The position numbers and the translations under genes are program-made. Of a stretch of DNA of 64,000 bases, positions 37,401 to 49,400 are shown piece after piece. Within the stretch, counting starts at the first letter, position 1; each line of letters starts with the position of its first letter. The notes beneath the pieces were generated by a model. It was not told where the DNA came from. It was given only the letters and a program-made list of their open reading frames with translations, and searched no databases. This DNA is from Bolinopsis microptera. Lineage: Eukaryota > Ctenophora > Tentaculata > Lobata > Bolinopsidae. Location of the stretch: positions 11,826,303-11,890,302 of the forward strand of contig NC_087075.1 in the NCBI RefSeq assembly GCF_026151205.1, in the 5' to 3' direction.

Positions 37401-40400
37401 TAGTGACATGATAGGAAAAATTTAAACCCGGAAGAAGGGAAGGGAACTTTTTTTCAGTCAGTATGTTTCGCCACCCGGGGTACCCCAGTCGGAATAAAAA
37501 AAACCCTCCTGGGGTCAGTGTTTTTGGAATGTTTGGTTTTAATTAAACGGGTTGATATGTGGCAGCTTGTTCAGGAAGATACGGTAATCTACATCTTATT
37601 CTGTATATGAGCTCTTACTTCTTTATGTGAACTAGAAATCTCAGCTCGATCTTAACTTCACACATCGAGTGAACCGAGCACAAAATCTCGTTTAAATAAA
37701 AGAAATATTTTCAAACCGACTGAAATTATACACCAACCTGGTGGACAGTCCTCCATCTTAACCCCGAACACTAGGGGGTGGTTGCCGGGGTAACCGTTAA
37801 ACCTGGGGATATGTAGAGGTGGTAACACTAGGGGGTGGTTGCCGGGGTAACCGTTAAACCTGGGGATATATAGAGGTGGTAACACTAGGGGGTGGTTGCC
37901 GGGGTAACCGTTAAACCTGGGGATATATAGAGGTGGTAACAGTTAACACTAGGGGGTGGTTACCGGGGTAACCGCTAAACCTGGGGATATGTAGAGGTGG
38001 TAACACTAGGGGGTGGTTGCCGGGGGTAACCGTTAAACCTGAGGATATATAGAGGTGGTAACACTAGGTGGTGGTTGCCGGGGTAACCGTTAAACCTGGG
38101 GATATATAGAGGTGGTAAAACTAGGGGGTGGTTGCCGGGGTAACCGTTAAACCTGGGGATATATAGAGGTGGTAAAAGTCTCAGCAGTGCTCATTGTTTT
38201 GTGGTGTTCTCAGTTAGTCCGCCAGGGATATCTTATGCTCGAATCTGTTACTATGGTTACAAGTTGTGTTACTATGGTAACAAGTTGTTTTACTATGGTA
38301 ACAAGTTGTTTTACTATGGTAACACTCATTAATCTCATAGACTCCATTATCTGAGTTTAATTTGTTTGTACAGTTTTGCATACAACTCACTTTCCTTTAA
38401 AGAAACCAATGTATACAAGAGAACTGTAGAAGTTGAACACTTCGAACACATATCTTCTTATGGTTAGAGTATTCTCGTATTCTAACTGAGTCTTGTAGTT
38501 CTCCCACTCCGTCATTGTTACGGCAAACTTTCCGTAGTACTGAAATTCGATGGCAAATAGTGGACAGAACTATAAGCCACTGAACACTATATTTCATTAA
38601 GCTATGAGACGCAGCATTGAAGATTTGCAGCATTGAAGTCTTTTCAGCTAGGGTTTAGACTGACTATACCTGATACCAGGTTACAAATTAACCATCCCAG
38701 AACACATTTCACTACTGGAAGATCGTAAGAAGTTCCAATTTGCTTATATTTTACGTTATGAATCACGTGCACTACAGCTGTTTACCTTGCTCATAATGAT
38801 AATGAGAGTTAGGCTCATAATCCCCGCACTAAACAGATGAAAACCACCGTGCATATCTCTTCATACTGAGGAAGATGTGTTAATGTGGCTCTTGTGTTGG
38901 TTACCAGGTTACCAGGTTACCAGGTCACCAGGTTACTAGGTTATCAGGTTACCAGGTTACCAGGTTACCAGGTTACCAGGTCACCAGGTTACTAGGTTAC
39001 CAGGTTACTAGGTTACCAGGTTACCAGGTTACCATGTTACCAGGTTACCAGGTTACCAGGTTTAAAAAACAATTATACAATAAGGGTTTTGGGGGTCAGA
39101 AGTCCTCAAAAGTTGTAAGATGAAATCAAAGCTGTGTGTAAACTGTATAATTTAGTATACAGTTTAATTTAGTTTTAATTTATTAAGACTAAACCTACCT
39201 TGGAATATCGAAGAGAGCCAGGTAAACAGCCAGATCGTATACAATAACAGCAACAGCAAACATCAATACACACGCTAACTGAAACATATTACTTTTCTCA
39301 CTCCAATTAAAGTTTGTATACTGTTATCTCGCTGGTATTCAGGGTTTCAACTTTGAAGATTTATTTAATAGTGGAAATAAAGTCATATCTATTATTATAG
39401 CATATATATTATAGCACTGAAAGTAGTAAGGAAGCGTGGGTATCGCTTACTAACAATGAATAGAATTAGAGTGAAAGTAGCAAGGAAGCGTGGGTATCGC
39501 TTACTAACAATGAATAGAATTAGAGTGAAAGTAGTAAGGAAGCGTGGGTATCGCTTCCTCTTGGTCATGTAAGGTTCATGTCTCCTAGTCCGGGGGTTGT
39601 ACTCCCAGCTGTCACAGGTCTGCGTGTAAGTTGGCCTCACTTGCTCCTGAGAATGTGTGAGTATTGATGATGATTTGATTTAAAACTTTTATCAAATAAT
39701 ACAGAATTATACAGTAATGAAATTATATAAAAACCAAAATAATGGCGACAGAGAATGTTTAAGTTGTGAAACTTGGTGAGGGGGTCCCGGACCCCAACCG
39801 CCAAACGGTGCCCGCGGGGCAGCCACGCCCATATTTGGTCCAAATTAGGCCCAATTAAGCCAAATATCCTGAACATGCTCAGAAACCAGATTTTAGGTGC
39901 TTTTCTTGTAGCTAGTGGTCCCTTAAACTCGTATATGAATTTTCATCCAGATTGGACAAAAAATGACTGAGTTATGAGCCAAAAACCATATGACCATATT
40001 TGGGCATACGCACCAAATTTGATAGATTTTGGCCCATAAATTGGTCAAATATCAATATTTTTGAACGAAACTAACTTTATATGGAAGGTAAGCCTATACT
40101 ACACATTCTCTATGATTATCAGCTCAGTATCTACCTAACTGTGGATTCTGTGTTCAAATAATCGCAAAAAATGAACAATAGGGTTTCAATATTTTTACAT
40201 GAAATTTTCAGAATCAACGTAGAATCGCATTTGGACCTTAAGTTTTGTATTGGAATTTTGAGTTAGGCCTTTAAAAAATTTGGCGGCCAAATTCTGAAAA
40301 ATGCCTGGCAAATTTTGGTAACTCACATCAGATTCATCAAACTTCAGGACTCCCCAGATATGGAAATATTTCAGTTGTTACTATGGTAACAAGTTGTGTT

Positions 40401-43400
40401 ACTATGGTAACTCACATCGGATTCATCAAACTTCAGGACACCCCAGATATGGCCCAGCAAAGCCTGCTTTCTCTTCCATGACTCTAAAAAGTAAGCAACC
40501 CAAATAGACATGAACACGCAAAAGAACAGTGTAGCTCCGTTGTTCATCGCCATCGCTGCCTTAGGAAGGTTAATGTTAGGCTAAAGTGAAAGTGAAACAG
40601 AAAGTGAAACAGAAAGTGAAACAAGAAAGTCTGGTGTTCACTGACATCGCCATATTAACATTTTAAGAAGATTGATGTTCAGGGTTTTTCTCAGTTCAAT
40701 TAATTAATTTTCTTCATACATTTTTGTTTATTTGAAAAAGTTATGGCATGATCAATGATCACTTACACTAACTGGTACTACCTGGGCGATGCTACAAATA
40801 CGTTAGGCTAAAGTGAAAGTGAAATAAAAAGTGAAAGTGAAACACTAATTACCTTACACTAGCTAGTACTCTAGTACTACCTGTGCGATGCTGCAGATAT
40901 CGGAGATGTAATAAGGTGGGAACCCCTCGTCTTCACACGCAGGGCACATCATATACGTCTTCTCAGAGTTACAGATGTGCTTGCTTACATAGTCGTCACC
41001 CAGTCCTGTGCAGTCAGTGGATTAGAAATTATAAAGATCTTTACAATTTAACACATGTGTCTGATCAAAACTGAAATTTTAAATGAAAATTATTCAACCA
41101 AATTCAGTAAAACTAAAAAATTAAAGTGGTCCTAATATAAAACCTTTAGGATACTCCAAAACAAATTTTTAATTATTATTTGCCAAATCATTATAAAATT
41201 AAATATTGTTATACCCATCTGACTGTATCCGAATACAAGGACTCCAACGATAGCAGGGATAAACAGAGACTGTGTGTAAAACCCTGAAAGGAGAATATGG
41301 GAGACAATTAGTTCGATTGTAGAAAACTTATTACAATACTTATTACACACCAAACTTCTGTATTATATAATGTTATAATAAGCTCGCAATAAAGTTTTGT
41401 CAAGTTTTGTCAAGTTTTGTCAAGTCTTGACAAAACTAAACTTAAGTTTCCCTACCCGTCCATGCGAAGTACATAGCCACCTTCTCCCCGAAGTACATCC
41501 GTATCAAGTTGAGAGGTTGGTGTTTGTTCCACCTCCTGAAGCTGGCCCAGTAGAACCTCAGGAGTTGCCGGTGGTTGGAGGGCATGTCGTGTGCTTCTGT
41601 AAAGTGAAAAAGAAAGTGAAACAGAAAGTAAAACAGAAAGTGAAACAGAAAGTTGAGAGGTTGGTGTTTGTTCCACCTCCTGAAGCTGGCCCAGTAAAAC
41701 CTTAGGAGTTGCCGGTGGTTGGAGGGCATGTCGTGTGCTTCTGTAAAGTGAAACAGAAAGTGAAACAGAAAGTGAAACAGAAAGTGAAACAGAAAGTGAA
41801 AAAGAAAGTTGAGAGGTTGGTGTTTGTTCCACCTCCTGGAGCTGGCCCAGGCCCAGTAAAACCTTAGGAGTTGCCGGTGGTTGGAGGGCATGTCGTGTAC
41901 TTCTGTAAAGTGAAACAGAAAGTGAAACAGAAAGTAAAACAGAAAGTGTAACAGAAAGTTGAGAGGTTGGTGTTTGTTCCACCTCCTGAAACTGGCCCAG
42001 TAGAACCTCAGGAGTTGCCGGTGGTTGGAGGGCATGTCGTGTGCTTCTGTAAAGTGAAACAGAAAGTGAAACAGAAAGTAAAACAGAAAGTGAAAAAGAA
42101 AGTTGAGAGGTTGGTGTTTGTTCCACCTCCTGGAGCTGGCCCAGTAAAACCTTAGGAGTTGCCGGTGGTTGGAGGGCATGTCGTGTGCTTCTGTAAAGTG
42201 AAACAGAAAGTGAAACAGAAAGTGAAACAGAAAGTGAAACAGAAAGTTGAGAGGTTGGTGTTTGTTCCACCTCCTGAAACTGGCCCAGTAGAACCTCAGG
42301 AGTTGCCGGTGGTTGGAGGGCATGTCGTGTGCTTCTGTAAAGTGAAACAGAAAGTGAAACAGAAAGTAAAACAGAAAGTCGAGAGGTTGGTGTTTGTTCC
42401 ACCTCCTGAAGCTGGCCCAGTAAAACCTTAGGAGTTGCCGGTGGTTGGAGGGCATGTCGTGTGCTTCTGTAAAGTGAAACAGAAAGTGAAACAGAAAGTA
42501 AAACAGAAAGTGAAACAGAAAGTTGAGAGGTTGGTGTTTGTTCCACCTCCTGAAGCTGGCCCAGTAGAACCTCAGGAGTTTCCGGTGGTTGGAGGGTATG
42601 TCGTGTGCTTCTGTAATAATCAAATAACTTATACATATAGATTCGTCCGGGTGTTTGAGTGAAATATATTATTTATTACCCTTGTTCAGGTACATTTTTC
42701 CAGTTTAATTTCGCTACATTTTTTATATCTCTAACTTGACTCTATTCCAATGCCTGATTTTTGTATACATCCTCAATAACTTTGCAGAGAATTTCATTAA
42801 CCTGTCTCATAAGGACCATCGTGTAGAGGATAAGCTGCTTTATAAGTACCGTTAGCAACTAACTCATCCACCCCAAAGAACTCCTTGTTACCCTCCTTGT
42901 GGTAAGGAGCTTGCTGTAGAAGTCGGTACACCTGCAAAGTTACTATGGTGACTACTACTACTTCAGTTGTTACTATGGTAACAAGTTGTGTTACTATGGT
43001 ACACCTGCAAAGTGGTAAATCAGTTAGTATTATCAGAAAATATATTACAGTAAGAGAACTGCGGTTTTTTGTATCACATGTGCTAACGGTGATATGAGAA
43101 TATGTTGAATGCTAAACTTATTTCTTCTAGCAACTTAACTATTGAACAAATTAATAAGTTTATTCAATTTTATGAGTGTGAATATTAAATAACATTATTG
43201 ATTCTAAATTCTAATTCAAAGATTAAATTTCAGTTTGGCGCTTGGCTCCATGCTTTGTAGTAAGGAGGACATCTCTAGAAGGATATGTCTGGGATATGCC
43301 GCGTTTAACAAATACAAGAAAGCTTGGAACCATAAGATCCCTCTGAGCAAGAGGCTTCTGTTGTATGAGGCTCTGGTAGTATCCGTTTTAATGTACAATT

Positions 43401-46400
43401 CATCTTGCTGGGCTGCCCCTAAATCAGTATTGGAAAAACTAGATATTGCTCACAGACGTCATCTGCGATCAATTTTGAATTACAAATACCCTCACATCAT
43501 CTCCAACAAGAACTTGTACAAACGCTGCAATAGCGAACCATTGTCAGCTAAAGTGACTCGTAGTCGGTGGAGGATGCTCGGACATGTACTGCGTGGGCCT
43601 ACAGATGGCCCAGCCTATTCGTCGCTTGTTTTTGCTGTCAACACCTTACAGCTTCAAGGGCGGCGTGGAAGACCGCAGTCAAACCTTTTCTCACTGATTC
43701 TACACGACCTTAGTGTCCGAAAATTATCGTTAAATAATTTATGTGATTTGGACTATTTAACGTTAATTGCTCAGAATAGAGTTAAATGGAGAAGTATGCA
43801 AATTGCATGACTTTTGTTTGAGAAAGATTAGGGGACAGAAATGTTTACTTTGTTTACTATCTGTTTCTTAGAGCTTTTGTTTATATATATATTTTACTAT
43901 GGTAACAAGTTGTGTTACTATGGTAACAAGTTGTGTTACTATGGTAACAAATTGTGTTACAATGGTAACAAGTTGTGTTACAATGGTAACAAGTTGTGCT
44001 CCTATGGTAACAAATTGTGTTACAATGGTAACAAGTTGTGTTACTATGGTATCAAGTTGTGTTACTATGGTAACAAGTTGTGTTACTATGGTAACAAGTT
44101 GTGTTACTATGGTAACTCAGTGCTCTTACTACAGTGCTTCTTTCGGAAGTAGTGAAGAAGTCCTTCCTGTCGCTCCCCATGTATTTATCTTTATGTTTCG
44201 TCAGGAAAGGGGCTTTTACATACTTTGGAAAGAAATTATCCCTCATTGTCGTGTAAAATGGTACCTGCACATGGTAGAGAACTTTTAGGGGTTCAAAGGG
44301 TTTAAGTACTTTGAAATCTAACTGAAACTTGAAATTTCAACGAACCTTCACTGTCACTAATGGTTGTGGTGCAAAACATGTTTCTTGATTTATTTCCTGT
44401 CACGATTATGTTTGTAGCACGTCGTGACCCCCATTGTATCACGTCGTGACCCCCATTGTATCACATCGTGACCCCCATTGTATAACGTCGTGACCCCCAT
44501 TGTATCACGTCGTGACCCCCATTGTATCACGTCGTGACCCCCATTGTATCACATCGTGACTCCCATTACTTAAAGTACATTATGTTAAATACCTTCCCGT
44601 GGAGGATGTAGAATATTGTGTCCTGTATCCAGGTCCAGAACCCTGTGTCTTCAGTGTCCTCTTCTTCTTCCTGACTCATCTAGGATGATTTAGATTACAT
44701 CTTATGCTTAAAAGTGAAGACCGCAAACGAACCCGAAACATTTCATGCCAAAAACCTCAACATACAGATGCCGTGAGGTAAATTAGTAAATTTAATATTA
44801 CAATGAACCTGGCACAGAATCCATGCACGGAATACGTTACCGGTTACTTAGTTACTTAGTTACCGGTGACTGGTCGTTGGAGAGTGATCCAGACTTTGAG
44901 GATGCAGTTTTAGACATCCCTTTAGTTTTAGACATCCCTTTAGTTTTATTTACGTTTCCCTGGCTGGTATCCTGTAAGGGCAAGTTGTAAATTTATCCAT
45001 TTTTAAGGCATGATTATAAGCATAGCTTAGACGTACTTATCAGTTATTACCTTTATCATGCCAAACATTGTACAGTAGGCAGTTTATAGTTACCATAGTA
45101 ACAAAACTTGTTACCATAGTAACAGGACTTCAGAGTGGCAGTTCAATAGTCAGAGTCACTATTTTACTATAACTACCCATTAAATGTAGCTATTTCCCTA
45201 CCTCATTCTTCTTAGTGAAATCCCTCCTGTCGTACTTCAGTGGCTTCTCAAAACCAAACTTCTCCGCCCACTTCATCATCACATGCTCCGGGATATTCAG
45301 CTTTACCACACGAAACATGTCACCCGTCACCCTGAAATCCTGGGATATTCAGCTTTACCACACGAAACATGTCACCTGTCACTCTGAAATCCTGGGATAT
45401 TCAGCTTTACCACACGAAACATGTCACCTGTCACCCTGAAATCCTGGGATATTCAGCTTTACCACACGAAACATGTCACCTGCCACTCTGAAATCCTGGG
45501 ATATCCAGCTTTACTACACGAAACATGTCACCTGTCACTCTGAAATCCTGGGATATTCAGCTTTACTACACGAAACATGTCACCTGCCACTCTGAAATCC
45601 TGGGATATTCAGCTTTACCACACGAAACATGTCACCTGTCACTCTGAAATCCTGGGATATTCAGCTTTACCACACGAAACATGTCACCTGTCACTCTGAA
45701 ATCCTGGGATATTCAGCTTTACCACACGAAACATGTCACCTGTCACTCTGAAATCCTGGGATATTCAGCTTTACCACACGAAACATGTCACCTGTCACTC
45801 TGAAATCCTGGGATATTCAGCTTTACCACACGAAACATGTCACCTGTCACTCTGAAATCCTGGGATATTCAGCTTTACCACACGAAACATGTCACCTGTC
45901 ACTCTGAAATCCTGGGATATTCAGCTTTACTACACGAAACATGTCACCTGTCACTCTGAAATCCTGGGATATTTAGCTTTACCACACGAAACATGTCACC
46001 TGTCACTCTGAAATCCTGGGATATTCAGCTTTACCACACGAAACATGTCACCCGTCACTCTGAAATCCTGGGATATTCAGCATTACCACACGAAACATGT
46101 CACCCGTCACTCTGAAATCCTGTTTACACACATTAACGCTAAAAAGAGCTGTTATATGTATTTGGTTGGTTAAGGGGTTTTCCAAAACTCCAGAGGCTCG
46201 TGAAGTGTCTTACACAACCTCTCCGAGCCCAAGATCCGTAGTGCGTGGTGAAGAGCCACACCCTTCTCGAGGTGCCACTGTTAAGCTTAGTAGCCTGTTC
46301 TGGGTGATTCCAGTTAAAACAGGTGAACGGTAACAGAACACTGCGGCTCTAGACCAGTATAACAGGTCGAAAAATATAACCGGGACATCTGTCTCGTTAG

Positions 46401-49400
46401 GACTGCATGCGGTTCATCGGGTGCGAAGGGCCAGCATCCCTTCCACCTCAAATAACAACGCTACTGAAACAACAAGGAAAAACCGTGATAGGAGTGATTC
46501 TCGGAATGCAAGGAACGGTGATTCCAGTATGAAGCGGTCTGGGCAAAGCCGCAAGGACCCCAGGACGCAGATGAGAACGAAGAGGTCACCTTATTGCCAC
46601 AGTGTTATTAGTTCACACATCACCAACGTGAACGCCGAAAAAGGGAGATCATCCCCTTCCAATTTTATAAAAAACAGACCTAACTTGGGGACGTGGAATG
46701 TTCTGTCTCTGGAAAGCAGCACATCGAAGCTCTATGAATTGTCACAGAATGTTTCTAAGTACAAGTTGGATGTTCTGGGTCTTACGGAAACACATAGACC
46801 AGGTACTGGTGAGGAAATGCTGGATAATGGGTCATTGTTCATTTATTCAGGGAGATCGGATGGGCATAGGAGGCAGGGTGTTGGGTTGGTTTTGTCAAAA
46901 ACCGTCAAGAATTCGCTTATCTCTTACACCCCTATGTCGGAGCGTATCCTAGCAGCTAGACTACATAGTCGGCACATCAATATTTCTGTTGTGGTGGCCT
47001 ATGCTCCTACGGAGGATGCGCAGGATAGCGTTAAGGACGATTTTTATCAGCAGTTGGGTGGATCATTCGACAGCCTACCCAGTCACGACGTGAAGATTCT
47101 TCTTGGTGACTTCAACGCCAAGATTGGTCGCGACAACTCATCTTGGTCTGGGGTAATTGGAGGAGAGTCCTTACATGAGACGTCAAGTAATAACGGACTT
47201 CGGCTGTTGGATTTCTGTGCCATGTATCAGTTGACAGTTGGGGGAACATTGTTTCAACACAAGGACATCCATAAAGGCACCTGGAGGTCTCCCAATGGCC
47301 GTACTGTCAATCAGATAGATCATGTTTGTATCTCTACCAAGTGGAGTCACTCTCTTCTTGATGTTCGAACTTATAGAGGTGCAGACATAGGCTCTGATCA
47401 CTACTTGGTCAAGAGTCCTATGAGGATCAAACTGATGGGAATCAAAAAGATACAAGGGTCACATAGAAAAGCACCAGCTATCGAGCTTCTGCGTGACCAA
47501 TCTAAGGTGCAGGAGTATTGCATCGCACTGCATAACCGATTCAGTGGTCTACCGGTGGAAGAGAGTCTGGATGGAGAGTGGGAGTTGGTCAAGGAGGGCA
47601 TCAGGGAGGTTTCTTTGGAGGTTTTGGGTCAACGCCCGCGCCGGAGGAAGAAGCAGCACTTGTCACAAGAGACAAAGGATCTCATCACGGAGCGGAGTAA
47701 GGTCAAGCAGAAATGCCCAAGTGATGGATTCAATAGATCTGAGTATTCTCTTGCTAATAAGCGTGTTAAGAAGAGCTGCAAGAAGGACGATGAGAACTGG
47801 GCTTTACGGGTTGCAGCCGATCTGGAAACAGCTTCTTCACACGGTCAGCAGAGGGAGGTCTGGCAGATGATCAAGTCCTTGTCAGGCAAGAAAAGTCGGA
47901 AGTCAACTGCTGTCAGAGATAAAACCGAGAAGTTGATTTCTGACCCCGCTGCTCAACGAAAACGATGGGGTGAGCACTTCGCTGAACTACTAAACCCGCA
48001 GATAGGGGACGTGGACCTTTCAGACCTAGACAGTCTAGAGGTCGCACCATGTTTTCCGTATCTGAGTGATAGTGATATACCCCCTAGCAGAACAGAGATC
48101 TCTGAAGCTTTTAAGAGTCTGAAGAATCACAAGAGCCCTGGAATTGATGAAATTTCCAACGAACAGCTGAAGTATGGGGCTCCTGGTCTTTTAGACAGAG
48201 AGAAAACTGTTTGAGAAACTGTTTGCACGTGTATGGGAGACAGAGAATGTGCCAGAGGATTGGGTTAAGGGTATCATTGTTATTGTCCCAAAAAAGGGTG
48301 ATACATCATACTGCTCGAACAACAGGGGCATTACCCTACGCTCCACGGCATCAAAACTCTATCAGATAATAGTGTTGCGACGGATGAATGCGGGGCTTGA
48401 AGAACTGCTCCGAGAGAATCAGTGCGGGTTCAGGAAAAACAGGTCTTGCATAGATCAGATTTATTCGCTCCGTACTATTATTCACAACAGCATTGAGTTT
48501 AATCTCCCCCTTTACATAAATTTTGTTGACTTTAAAGCGGCATTCGATTCACTTAATCGGGAGTTTATCTGGAAAGCTTTCAGTCATTATGGCTTGCCTT
48601 GTAAATACATTCGCATAATGCAAGCATTCTTTTGCGGCACCGTCAGTGCTGTCAGACATAATGGCGAGCTCTCTGAGTGGTTTGACGTTACATCTGGTTC
48701 TGGGCAGGGGGATATTCAGGGTCCACCTATCTTTAATGTTTGCATCAACCTGCCTGCGCAGCGGGCTGAGGATAACAAAGTGTTGTCACACGGGGCAGTG
48801 CAAAATTACTTGGATTTCTACCGCTTTGATAAATGACTACAAGAAGATGGGGAGTTAATCTTGTTGATTTATATAATATAGATTATTTATTCTTTAGTGT
48901 AGATTAACTTTATTTTTATATATTTTACCAAGTGTGAAGGATCAACCATACGTTATTGATATTTTTGAAATATTTAATGATAAATTGATATAATAATAAA
49001 TGATTGTAATATTTTTATTGAGGCACATGCCACCCCGTCGCGGGTTTACTACTACAAGAGAGCTACCACCAGCTCCGGTCAGGATACAGTCGTCCTGGAT
49101 ACTGACTATGCAGATGACTTGGCTATCATGGACAACACCAAGGACGGTCTCCAGGAGACGACTGATCTTTTATGCAAGTATGCGGCTCAGGCTGGCCTCA
49201 GAATCAATGCGAAGAAAACAGAGGTTATGGCCATCGGCAAGAATACATCACAGAGGCCATATACTGAAGCATCAACAGTGGACATTACAGTAGGAGACAC
49301 GGCTATCCAGCAAGTCAGCAACTTCACTTACCTTGGGTCGATTATATCAAGTGATGGGACTATTGACCGGGACTTGTCTGCACGGATCCAGAAAGCCTCA

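Noticed and set aside
44408-44575. CRISPR-like array of regular repeats
   Set aside because: Units are contiguous without unique spacers and the genome is eukaryotic.
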